NCBI RefSeq assembly: GCF_000002425.4
Contig: NC_037269.1
Coordinates: 1,127,543 to 1,191,542, forward strand
Source: Physcomitrium patens
Lineage: Eukaryota > Streptophyta > Bryopsida > Funariales > Funariaceae
Direction of reading: 5' to 3'
DNA: 64,000 bases
The notes beneath the pieces were generated by a model. It was given only the letters and a program-made list of their open reading frames with translations, did no database searches and was not told where the DNA came from. This document shows, one piece after another, positions 1 to 9,888 of the stretch (position 1 is the stretch's first letter; each line of letters begins with the position of its first letter). The translations under genes and the position numbers were made by a program.

Positions 1-185
1 CAAATCTTGATAAAGACATGCTCCAACAAGCTTAGCAACTATTCAAAATTTATGCTGATATGAAATACTTGAGGTTCTTATGATTTATATATATTATGAC
101 TAGACTTGAAGCGCCTTCTAGATAATGATGCTAATCTTAAAATGAATCCATAATTGCAAGAAGTTATTTGTTGTAAATCTCATAA
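1..185 (-). pseudogene. El-0 RNase H remnant (old gypsy element)
   Basis: This stretch reads on the minus strand as the end of a decayed gypsy RNase H domain. It aligns by eye with the corresponding part of N3 around 49910-50095. The element is cut at 185 by insertion of El-1 and resumes at 6725, where the RNase H text continues directly. It has no open reading frame of its own. The rest of its pol gene lies to the left of the window. Confidence 0.75.
181..185. repeat. Target-site duplication CATAA of El-1 (left copy)
   Basis: CATAA immediately precedes the TGTCACGG end of the left LTR, and an identical CATAA stands at 6725-6729 just after the right LTR. A 5-bp duplication is the normal integration footprint of Ty3/gypsy integrases, so it fixes the element ends at 186 and 6724. 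Confidence 0.9.
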
Positions 186-659
186 TGTCACGGACCAAAA
201 ATACAAACAAGAAATCTAAACAAGAAGTTCAAGAAGAAATGACAAGAACTAGATTATCAGATGAGTACAAGAGCAAAGCCAAGAGAATGGAGCTAGAGCT
301 TCAAGAGATGTGTTGTCGAGACTGAAGAACTCTTCAGCCTCGACTCCTATATATACTACTGGCCTATGGTTCTAAGGAAGCGCATCAAGAAGCTTCCCAA
401 GAACTATGAAGCTTCTCGAGCAACTACCCAAGATCTAAAAAGCTTCTCAAGTAACTTCCTAGAATCTACTAGAATATTCTAAGAATCTTCTAGATCCTTC
501 TAAGGGAATCTTTAGGGAATCTTCAAAGAATCTTTAGGAAATCTTTAAAGAATATTCTAAGAGAATATTCAAGGAATCTTCTGGAAGTTTCTAGAGACTT
601 CTTTCTAGAAGGTTCTAGAAACTTGTCTCTAGAAAGGTCTAAGGACTATGTCCCTAACA
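186..659 (-). repeat. El-1 3' LTR (474 bp)
   Basis: The LTR starts TGTCACGG and ends CCCTAACA on the plus strand (TG...CA termini). It has the same length as the LTR at 6251-6724. Because the element is read on the minus strand, this is its 3' LTR. It holds many short TAGAA/TTCTAGA-rich repeats between about 420 and 640. Confidence 0.95.
315..355 (-). promoter_or_regulatory. LTR TATA box with downstream palindrome (3' LTR copy)
   Basis: On the minus strand TATATATA (348-355) is followed within a few bases by a 30-bp palindrome at 315-344. Its arms are GTCGAGACTGAAGA and TCTTCAGCCTCGAC, with one mismatch. The same arrangement is in the 5' LTR (palindrome 6380-6409, TATA from 6413). The TATA box as LTR promoter is standard. 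Any role of the palindrome is inference. Confidence 0.6.
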
Positions 660-673
660 TCACCTCCTCCTTT
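660..673 (-). other. El-1 polypurine tract
   Basis: Read on the minus strand, the bases next to the 3' LTR are AAAGGAGGAGGTGA, a purine run of the kind used to prime plus-strand DNA synthesis in LTR retrotransposons. Its position directly against the LTR supports the call. Confidence 0.8.
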
Positions 674-709
674 AGCTTCGAGGTCTCCGAGAAGCAATGT
701 TATCGTCAG

Positions 710-1057
710 TCAATACCAATGCAAGAAAATGAAGATCTGTCGCATAACCTCTGCTATGAACTCCAATTGTTGTTCACGAGGCAAGTGATTCAATGGTCCT
801 TGAAGCCAACGGTAGTGGCCCACGCCTTCAACTTCTGACCAAGCATGAACCTCCATGTCTTCATTGTGAAATTATCCTGCAAACACTCCTTCTGGCTGAC
901 CATTGTAGGCAGGCTCGACCTCAAATACAATCACCAGCGATCTGTTGCTCGGAATCCTTTGACGTCGTCGTGGTGCAGGCGGTTCTTCATCTCGCAGTCG
1001 TCTTCGTGAGCTAGTTGCTTGAGATGACATGACAAGTGTAGTATCTTGGCTATCCAT
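710..1057 (-). pseudogene. El-1 ORF3, extra small ORF downstream of pol
   Basis: A 116-codon frame starts at ATG 1057, 145 bases after the pol stop, and ends at TGA 710-712. It is broken once by TAA at 872-874. Residues near the end read GHYRWLQGPLNHL, matching GHYRWLRGPINHL in the corresponding ORF of N5 and a close variant in N3. The middle reads RSLVIVFEVE against RCLVILLEVG in N5. The N-terminal third is arginine-rich. I do not recognise a family; it is not gag, pol or an obvious envelope (no signal peptide or membrane span). Conservation between two diverged element families suggests a real protein. Confidence 0.6.
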
Positions 1058-1202
1058 ATTCAAAGGCTAAAACGATAAGAACAAACTTGGGCTACTAACA
1101 AAGTTCTACGCTATCTTGGAGAGAATGACTACATCAACTATGGATTTTGGTGGTGCTTTCTCCTCTTTTCTGTTTTTTGGATGAACAAGCTTCAGTAAGA
1201 AG

Positions 1203-4200
1203 CTATCGTCGAACCGGCTTGGATTTCTGAAGATATCGTCGATGAAACTCCTGTACCTTTTGTGGCGCATTCGCGAGATTTTCGGCTAGCTCCCATGTTC
1301 GTTCATTAATATCGTAACCGCTGCAATGCACAAAGTATTCTAATTTACCCCGTCTTTGCCGTGAATCCAGGACCTTTTCCACCTCGTATTCTTCGTGGTT
1401 CTCTATTTCTATGCTAGGTGGTGGATATTGTACTCTTCTAGGAAAAGACGATTCTCGATAAGGCTCCAACAAAGAAACATGAAAGACAGGATGTACCTTC
1501 ATAGTAGCTGGTAACTCCAGACGATACGCTACAGGATTGATCTGCTTCTGGATAACAAATGGTCCCAATCTTCGATAGTCCAATTTGTCACATGGCCGCT
1601 TGGTCTTAATATTTTGTCGAAGCAGCCAAACTTTGTCTCTAATCGTGAATTTAGGTGCCTGATTCCGAAATTTGTCCGCGGACGCCTTGTAAGATTCTTG
1701 GGCAGTTTGCAATTGAAGCTTCAATGTAGTTTGAAGCTGCGAAAGCTCCTTCACCAATCCTTCAGCTATCGGATTGTTCATCATTGACGAACTCCATAAG
1801 TCAAGCTTCGGATGGTATCCATAATTGAAAAAAAATGGCGTTTATTGAGTTGACGCATGAAGGGTGTTGTTATATGTGAACTCGGCTAACGGTAGATATG
1901 CGGCCCAATCATCTTGTTGATAGTTGATGGTGCAACGTAAATATTGCTCTAAAACTTGATTCACTCGTTCTGTTTGGCCGTCCGTTTGAGGATGAAATGC
2001 CGAAGAAAGCTTGATATCCACCTTCAATATCTCAAAAAGAGATTTCCAAAACTTTGACACAAACTGGGTTCCTCGATCCGATACGATATCATCTGGTAGA
2101 CCATGATATCGATACACATTATCAAGAAAGAGTCTTGCTGTGTCTTCGCTTGACGATGTCTTCTTGTAAGGGACAAAATGCGCCATCTTTGTAAGCCGGT
2201 CTACGACAACAAAAATGCTGTCAAATGAATTCGATGGTGGTAGATCCGTAATAAAGTCCATGGAAACCGAAGACCATGGTCGGCGCGGAATAGGCAATGG
2301 CTGTAGAAGTCCATAAGGTCGATGTCGAGGGTTTTTGGATCTTGAACAAATGTCACAAGATACAACAAAATCTTTCACATCCTTCCACATTTGAGGCCAC
2401 CAAAAATCGCGGGAAATAAGTTCCAAGGTCTTATTGAATCCAAAATGTCCCGCAGCTGGAAAGTCATGACGAGATTGAAGAACTCGGAGTCGTGTTGGCC
2501 CTTTTGGGATATACAACCGCTCTTCGAAATATACTAGATCTCCTTCCATCTTGAATTTATCATCACTAGCATGTTGCTTGATATCAAGGGCTAGAGAATC
2601 TTCAATGGTTGCGGCCCGTACCTGGTTGAGGAAGTCAGCATCAATTGGTACAATAGCTGCATTGAGCCGAAATTTCTCTAGCTTCAACAATGTCGTGCAC
2701 TGTTGATCAAATGTTGCATCTCCAGCCTTTGGCGCGAGATATGATCTCCTTGATAATGCATCGGACAACCCTTGTTGCTTTCCAGGCCGATAAGTAATAA
2801 CAAAGTCGAACCTAGATAGCGACATACTCCACCGGGCTTGACGTCGATTCAAAACCCGAGCCGATATAAAATACTCCAAATTCTTGTGATCCGTATATAC
2901 GGTCACTGGATGTGCAGTTCCTTCGAGAAAGTAGCGCCACTCTTAGAAAGAATCTACTATAGCAAGGAGTTCCTTATCGTGGATCTCATAGTTGATCTCA
3001 GCAGCAGAGAATTTTCGAGAATAGAACGCAACTGGATGGAGCTTCTCATCTACGCCCATCTGTGAAAGTACAGCTCCTAAAGTAAAATCCGACGCATCTG
3101 TCTCCAAATAAAAGGCCTTTGTAAAGTCCGGATGTACCAAGATTGGAGCTGTAGTAAATACCATCTTCAAATCTTAAAATGCTTTTTCTGCGATAGGTCC
3201 CCATTCGAGCTTGTCCTTACATGTTAACCGAGTGAGGGGGGCAGCAACTTGAGAATAATTCTTGATGAAGATCCGATAGTAGTTAGCAAATCCAAGAAAA
3301 CATTGTACGTCCCTAACCGTCTTCGGAACTTCCCAAGACATGATTGCTTCCACCTTCTTTGGATCCATCTTCAAGCCTTCCGTAGTCGCGATGAATCCCA
3401 AAAACTCCATCTCAGTTTGGTGAAATAAGCACTTCTCCAATTTGGCATAGAGTCCTCGCTCCCGTAGTTTTTTGAGTACCAGACGAACGTGCTTCTCATG
3501 TTCTTCCTCGTTCTTAGAAAATATCAAAATATCATCTAGATAGATGACAACAAAATCGTCTAGATGCTCTCGAAAGATGTCATTCATCATGTGTTGAAAG
3601 ACCGCTGGAGCATTAGTAAGACCAAATGACATGACATTGTATTCAAAATGGCCATACCTTGTTCGGAACGCTGTCTTCCATTCATCTCCTTCCTTAATTC
3701 GCACAAGGTTGTAAGCTCCCCTTAGGTCAATCTTTGTAAAGATCCTTGCACGCCCAAGTTGTTCTAGAAGACCAGAGATCAAAGGCAGTGGGTAGCAATT
3801 CTTTTTTGTCACCTTGTTGAGACCTCGATAGTCCACGCACATCCGTAGTGAGCCATCCTTCTTCTTCACAAATAAGATTGGTGCCCCAGCTGGCGACTTC
3901 GAATGACGGATGAAGTTCTTGGCTAGATTCTCGTCAATGTACTTCCGCAACTCAGTCAACTCCGTCTGCGACAAATTGTAGATTGGTCCAAAAGGTGGTT
4001 GTGCTCCTTCTTGCAATTCAATGGCACAGTCATAGGGTCGATGCTCTGGCAGCATATCAGCATTCTTCTTTTCAAAGACATCTTTGAATTCTTCATACTG
4101 CTTTGGAATAACCAAAGTCGGAGTTGCATCTTCTCGAGTCGGAGTTGCGAAGATGACAAGAGGTGTATTTTGCTTGGCTTCCTTCATGAAAGCCCTTGCA

Positions 4201-4763
4201 CCTATAAACAAGGATTTGTTTCTAGACATTGTCTTGGCAGATTCCGCCTTCAAGGAGTTTGTTGGAAATGTCACTTTCCGCAACTTTCAATCTATCAATG
4301 GATTATATCTATCAAGCCAAGATAGTTCCAAAATGATAGGACATGAAGGGGTCTTGATAACATTGAACACAATATTGCTCTCATGGTTTTCAAGACATAC
4401 CTTCAATGGTTTAGTTTCATAGATAACATTGCCCGAAGACAATGGTCGTCCGTCTATGACTTCTACATGGACAGGCTTAAGTTTCTTTACAAGAGAAATA
4501 TTGTGAAGCTTGGCAAACTCTTCATCTATAAAGCAAGCGGATGCACCCGAGTCTAATAAAGCATCGACTTGTAGTTCTTGAATACCCAGATGTAAAGGTA
4601 CCATAAAACAATCTGAAGGTTGAGCTGAGAGAAAGGGACCTTGATTAATTTTGGATGTTGAGATGTCCAGCCGCACGGTCCCTATTGTGGCTGGGCATCT
4701 TTGTTTTCCTGCATGCTTGTACTCCTGAGTCTTATTGTTTGAGGCTTCTGTTTCTTCCGACAA
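1203..4763 (-). pseudogene. El-1 pol: protease-RT-RNase H-integrase-chromodomain
   Basis: One continuous minus-strand frame runs from 4763 to 1203, interrupted by stops at 4287-4289, 3174-3176, 2943-2945 and 1842-1844. In order it has a retropepsin ([10 protein letters not shown]), reverse transcriptase with YLDD in the catalytic loop, RNase H ([13 protein letters not shown]), an integrase zinc region ending CDICSR, the integrase core (MDFITDL, DRGTQF, then E after 35 residues in TDGQTERVN) and a chromodomain (YEVEKVLDS). It overlaps gag by 82 bases in the -1 frame. Each stop is explained by a C-to-T or G-to-A change at a Gln, Trp or similar codon when compared with relatives. In the chromodomain the usual VHWRGY reads VHCSGY, so an aromatic-cage tryptophan is missing. 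Confidence 0.92.
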
Positions 4764-5731
4764 TCTACAGCTTTATGGCCCGCTTCTCCGCAATATAAAC
4801 ACAAGTTTTGTTCAAACCGTCGCTTCCTTTCCTCAGCTGTGAGGGGTTTGAAACGTACCGCATCAATCTGCATGGGTTCAGGATCTGTGGAGTGATTCTC
4901 TGGACCTTTTGAAAATGTAGCAAATGTTCCATCATTTCTCCAGCCTGATCGTCTTTCTTGTCGTAATTCAAAGAGGCGGTTGTCACAAATAATTGCCTGA
5001 GATATAAGTTCTTCTAAAGTATCCGCCTTAGGCATAGTGATCAATAAGTTCTTGACATCATCTCTCAATCCATATCGAAATCGTGTCATAAACGCCTTAT
5101 CATTCCAATCAAGATCACATGTAAGCTGTTGAAATTCTGCAGCATAGATTGCAGCAGAACGTGATCCTTGTCGCAGATTTTGTATCTTTCTTTCAGCCAC
5201 TCTTTCTCGATCGCTATCTCCAAACGCTGCAGTAAGTCTCTCTATGAAAGCCTCTAGGTCGTACAATATTAGAGAATCCTTCTCCAATAGTGGAGCAAAC
5301 CAAGAGCGAGCATTTCCTGATAGAAGAGTACCTATGAAAGCAACCTGGGTAAATCCATTCGGATAACGAGAATGGTATAGGCGTAGGTAAAGGCGTACTT
5401 GTTGCACAAAACCTCGGAAGTTGGCTCTTGTTCCGTCAAACTTGTCTGGCATACTCGCTTTTGGTTCTTTCATACTAATCCTTGAAGTATCCATAGGGGT
5501 CGTATGTGACACATGTCTTGCTTCTCTCAGTCGAATAATCTCTTGTTGTAGGCTATGAATTTCGCGTCTAGCTTCTTTGGTCACTAGATCAATTTGAGGT
5601 TCTTTACTTGGATTGCGAAGAAATGCAATCTTCTTTCGTATACTATTCATAAGAGCTTGAAGATCTGCAAGAGTTGCCACTCTATTGTCTACTTGTAGAG
5701 ATGCACTGTCTATGACCTGGTCTACTTCCAT
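4682..5731 (-). CDS. El-1 gag
   Basis: An intact 349-residue frame starts at ATG 5731, just after the leader. It contains a retrotransposon-gag core (around FIGTLLSGNARSWF, residues about 130-145) and a C-terminal zinc knuckle CLYCGEAGHKAVDC (C-x2-C-x4-H-x4-C). Gag forms the virus-like particle and binds the element RNA. The last 82 bases overlap the protease/pol frame, so pol is probably made by -1 frameshifting; the slip site was not identified. Unlike pol, this frame has no stops. Confidence 0.9.
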   Translation of the reverse strand: MEVDQVIDSASLQVDNRVATLADLQALMNSIRKKIAFLRNPSKEPQIDLVTKEARREIHSLQQEIIRLREARHVSHTTPMDTSRISMKEPKASMPDKFDGTRANFRGFVQQVRLYLRLYHSRYPNGFTQVAFIGTLLSGNARSWFAPLLEKDSLILYDLEAFIERLTAAFGDSDRERVAERKIQNLRQGSRSAAIYAAEFQQLTCDLDWNDKAFMTRFRYGLRDDVKNLLITMPKADTLEELISQAIICDNRLFELRQERRSGWRNDGTFATFSKGPENHSTDPEPMQIDAVRFKPLTAEERKRRFEQNLCLYCGEAGHKAVDCRKKQKPQTIRLRSTSMQENKDAQPQ

Positions 5732-5859
5732 ATTTAGAGAATAGATGGATTAAAATTTTGAGAGAAGAAGAAATTGCTAAGTCTCTTGGAGAAAATTGTA
5801 GCACTACCTGTCACTAAAACCTACTCGGAAAAAAGAAAAAAAAAACACTAAACGATTTC

Positions 5860-6240
5860 AGTTTTAGAGGAGGATAATCCGCAACCTCTAAAAATGCCTC
5901 AATGCTTTCGAGAAGAGGGGTAATCCGCACTCTATCAAGAAGGCAAAGCTCTGAAATCGATGTTAACAGTCTTTTTTACTAGCTATGCTAAACAAAAAGA
6001 AGGAATTAATATCAGTCCAAGAGAGGGTAATCCGCAACCCTTAGAACGCTCAAGTATCTCCAAGGAAAGGGATAGTCCACTCTCTACCTCAAAGAACTAA
6101 GCTCTGATATTGTGATTGAGAAAATATCAGTTTAGAGGAAGGTAATCCGCAACCCCTAAAGCGCTAGAATACCTTTAAGAAGAGGGGTAATCCACTCTCA
6201 AACAAGAAGGATTGAGCTCTGATATTAAGATAAAGGTAGT
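5860..6240 (-). repeat. El-1 leader with three imperfect tandem repeats and PBS-like motifs
   Basis: The untranslated leader holds three diverged units of about 115-150 bp. Each has the minus-strand motif (A/T)TATCAGAGC or a close variant (plus-strand GCTCTGATAT at 6216-6225 and 6101-6110, GCTCTGAAAT at 5948-5957) and two copies of GGATTACC (plus-strand GGTAATCC-like at 5873, 5919, 6026, 6070, 6141, 6186). The copy nearest the LTR is the best primer-binding candidate: TATCAGAGC matches nine bases of the initiator-Met type site TGGTATCAGAGC, but lies about 25 bases from the LTR edge. Confidence 0.7.
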
Positions 6241-6250
6241 CTCGACAAAC

Positions 6251-6724
6251 TGTCACGGACCAAAAATACAAACAAGAAATCTAAACAAGAAGTTGAAGAA
6301 GAAATGACAAGAACTAGATTATCAGATGAGTACAAGAGCAACGCCAAGAGAATGGAGCTAGAGCTTCAAGAGATGTGTTGTCGAGACTGAAGAACTCTTC
6401 AGCCTCGACTCCTATATATACTACTGGCCTATGGTTCTAAGGAAGCGCATCAAGAAGCTTCCGAAGAACTATGAAGCTTCTCGAGCAACTACCCAAGAGC
6501 TAGAAAGCTTCTCAAGTAACTTCTTAGAATCTACTAGAATATTCTAAGAATCTTCTAGATCCTTCTAAGGGAATCTTTAGGGAATCTTCAAAGAATCTTT
6601 AAGAAATCTTTGAAGAATATTCTAAGAGAATATTCAAGGAATCTTCTAGAAGTTTCTAGAGACTTCTTTCTAGAAGGTTCTAGAAACTTATCTCTAGAAA
6701 GGTCTAAGGACTATGTCCCTAACA
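6251..6724 (-). repeat. El-1 5' LTR (474 bp)
   Basis: This LTR is the same length as the copy at 186-659 and about 98% identical by eye count. It is followed by the CATAA duplication at 6725-6729. It drives the element toward lower coordinates: TATATATA from 6413 on the minus strand, palindrome 6380-6409. Confidence 0.95.
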
Positions 6725-8340
6725 CATAATTAAACTTGGCTACTAAAAATTTCTTCAAATAAAAAACTATAAAATGGAGTTTGTTATTTGTTTCTATTTG
6801 TGACAATACTGCATCTAAGGCAAAGTTTGATGCATCTATTTTCATAAAGAACACCTTAGAGAAATTGATGCAATACAAAGTTGGTGCAGAAGTAAATTCC
6901 TTCTTCAAACCAACAAACAGTGCTTTGGCTTTTTTATTCTACTCAAGTTTGTTTTTACAAGTCAAACATGTAAGTAGAGCTACAACTTGAAAAAAATTCT
7001 TGATAAAGATTTAGTAATAATTGGCAAAATCCAAAAAGCATTGCACATCTCTTATTGTTTTTCGAATCTTCCAATCTATGAAAGTAAGGACTTTCTTTGG
7101 ATCCATCATAATACCTTTATTGGAAGTGATGTATCCCAAAAAGTCAACTTAAATAGTATGGAATACACACTTTTCAATCTTTGCATATAATCTTGCATCT
7201 CTTGGTTTTTGTAACATGCGACAAACATGAACTTCATGTTCTTTTGTATTCTTAGAATAAATAAAAATATTATCCAAATAACAGACAACAAAAATATCAA
7301 AAAACTCAAAAAAGACATCATTCATTAGATATTAAAAAGAAACGAGTACATTTGTGAGTCTAAAAGACATGAAATTATATTCAAAATGTCTACACCTAGT
7401 TTAAAAAATAATCTTCCATTCATCTCTTTCTTTGATGCAAATTAGATTATATGATCTTCATAGATCTATTTTTATATAGATCTTTGTTTAATTTAGTTGA
7501 TCAAAAAGTCTTGAAATCAAAAATAAAAGATACCTATTCTTGATGGTGATCTTGTTAAGTCCTTGATAATCCACACACATCTATAGAGATCCATCTTTTT
7601 TCAAAAGCATCTTGGAAATCTTGATATTGTTCCAAAGATTATGGCTTTGCTATTGTCAGTAACAAGTCTTTGATACTATCTTTTAATCCATATCAAAATT
7701 GTTTGATAAGGGCTTTGTCATTCTAGTCCACATCGCAAGTAAGGTTTTAAAATTTTACAGAATATATGGTAACTGACCATGATCCTTATTGCAAAGATAA
7801 GGACTTGGTTTTTGCTACTCTTTTTCAATCACTTTCTTGAAATATGGCCATAAACACTTCTACAAATGAATTCAAATCATAAAGACATTACAAATATCTT
7901 CTCATTAAAGGTGTAAATTAAGAGAGAACACTTCTTGATAGAAGTGCACCTATAAATTTGACTTGAGTAAATCCATCAAGATATTAGAAAGGATGTAATT
8001 TTAGATAGAGCTTGAATTGTTGTAAAAATCCTAAAAATTTTGATTTTATTCAATCAAACTTCTCAAGTATATTAATCCTTGTCAATGTCATATTTATAGA
8101 AGCCAAACTCCCTGGATTTGGTTGTGAGGTTAATCTACTTACTTCCTTCTACTACTTAAGTTCTTATTGCAGACTTTGAACTTCTTCCATAGGTATAGGC
8201 ATAGTACCTCAATGATTTATATTGAAAATACGTGATATTTTGACTTTTAGAATATTGATAAGTTCATGAAGGTTTGCAATAGTTACAAATCTATTCTCAC
8301 TTCTGCTAAGAGTAGCATCTATAATCTTTTTTTTAATAAA
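6725..8340 (-). pseudogene. El-0 pol and gag remnant
   Basis: The minus-strand text continues the RNase H cut at 185, then runs through reverse transcriptase (about 6980-7600) and jumps to gag (about 7670-8330). Two internal deletions are visible against El-1: one near 7600 removing the RT start, one near 7665 removing protease and the gag C-terminus. Many stops and frameshifts are present, so nothing can be translated. The gag site homologous to the shared TGA of the related elements reads TAA here (about 7752). Confidence 0.75.
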
Positions 8341-8572
8341 TAATTCAAATAAATTCAAAAATTAAATTAAGAAATAATAATCTGTAACTTCTAATAAAAA
8401 TTTTTACAAAGAGGGATAATCCATTCTTTTTAAAGAAAATATCAATGTTAATTTTTTATTTATTTATTTAAAGGTAGATAGTCTACAACCTTTAAAATAT
8501 AACAATAAAAGTGAGATAATTTACTCATTTCAAAAATAAGATAAAAATAGTAGATTAGCACTCTTGTCAAAT

Positions 8573-9258
8573 TATCAAGGATATGAATCTTGAGGAAAGA
8601 AAATCCTTAATACACTCATGTTTCAGTGAAAGGAACTAAAAAGTCACTCAAAGATGGTATAATATTGAACAAGAATAGCTATTGCAAAAAATAAGAAGAC
8701 TAAAAAGTCTTGGAACAAGACTAAAGACTAAAAAGGTATTGATAAGAGTGAAGAAGGCTTCACTCTTATCTCCATATATACTCTTAACTAGGAGCTATAT
8801 AGCGATGTCCTATAAAACTTCCAAAACGTGTTGACTTTGCAAGATACATATTTTAACTTGCAAGGCAAGTTTTTTATATGAGCACAACATAATTGCAAGC
8901 TATCAATACATGGTTAATTTTTTGATCAAGTTTCTAACCTATCAATTAATTACAAACATATATAAAGTCAATGCAACATCTATGAAGCTTCTAGGAAACT
9001 TTTCTAAAAGGTCTTATAAAATTAACCTACTTTTATCTACTTTTATTTACTTCTATCTAATCATATATCTATTTACTAGAATACTTATACATATCCATAA
9101 CACCAATCACCTACAAACACTTAAGAAGTCAAATCTGCATCAATAAAACTTTTAAGAAGGATTTTCATAAGATATTATCAAATTTACTTACTTCTATGTA
9201 ATTTCTCTTATCTAAGTAAATACCTAAGTTGATATATGTATATATATATATATATACA
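8573..9258 (-). repeat. El-0 LTR (old, minus orientation)
   Basis: It is similar throughout to the N3 LTRs (30264-30819 and 53009-53567), including the TATA-like region and the palindrome at 8741-8770. The low-coordinate side is flanked by leader and gag, the expected place for a 5' LTR. The high-coordinate side is flanked by what looks like element 3' sequence, so two element copies appear to share it. It is longer than the roughly 560-bp relatives because of small insertions and a (TA)n run near 9240. Confidence 0.7.
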
Positions 9259-9421
9259 TTACATCATCTTTCATTCTAGAAACAAGTTCCATAAGGAACA
9301 ATGATTACATATGAATAAAGTCTAGGATATAGCAAATTGTATTTACCACACAGTTTGATCTTTATTCTTCTCAAAGGTGATTGATATGTTCTTTCAGCTA
9401 CTAATATTGTTGTTGAATAGG
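9259..9421 (-). pseudogene. Remnant of element 3' region, including ORF3 tail
   Basis: Minus-strand text around 9350-9410 corresponds to the end of ORF3 and the 3' untranslated region of N3 (compare 30826-30960), including a degraded INHL segment. It is cut at 9422 by the start of an LTR in the opposite orientation. Confidence 0.5.
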
Positions 9422-9826
9422 TGTCACAAACATTCACATTTACTTGGATAGGAAGTATTAGATAGTAGTTAAATATAGATAGATTTGATATTATCTTATG
9501 GCAAAGCTTCTTAGAAGCTTTATAGATGCATATTTAACTTTATATGTGTTTGAATTTGGTTAGTAGGTTAGAAACTTGGCCAAGAAGTTAGCTACATGTT
9601 CCACATGTTAGTAGCTTATAGAACATTGTTATGTAATTGCTATACACATAGTATATATGGGAGCAAGAGTGAAGCCTTCTTCATTTATGTCAATGCCTTT
9701 TTAGTCCTTAGTCTTGTTTAAAGACACATTTATGTTCTTGTTTTTTGGCAATAACCATTCTAGTTTCAATATTATATTAATTTTGAATAAATATCTATTC
9801 TTTTCAAGTAATACAAGAATGTATTA

Positions 9827-9861
<35 letters not shown>

Positions 9862-9888
9862 TTAAAAAAAAAAATCATATCCTTGATA
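9422..9888 (+). repeat. LTR of the same family, plus orientation (decayed)
   Basis: It starts TGTCACAAAC, resembling the N2 LTR start, carries the TATATAT region near 9650 and a decayed downstream palindrome, and ends near TCCTTGATA. A poly-T run (9831-9860) followed by an A run has expanded near its end. The sequence after 9888 could not be assigned to an internal region. Confidence 0.55.

Larger units (their letters stand above)
186..6724 (-). mobile_element. El-1, nearly complete Ty3/gypsy chromovirus
   Basis: The element has two 474-bp LTRs, a matching CATAA target duplication, a leader, gag, a single pol frame (protease, RT, RNase H, integrase, chromodomain), a small third ORF and a polypurine tract, all on the minus strand. 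I count about 10 differences between the LTRs (about 98% identity), so the insertion is fairly recent. Pol contains four in-frame stops and ORF3 one, so this copy cannot make a full polyprotein by plain translation. It is inserted in the RNase H region of the older El-0. Confidence 0.95.
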
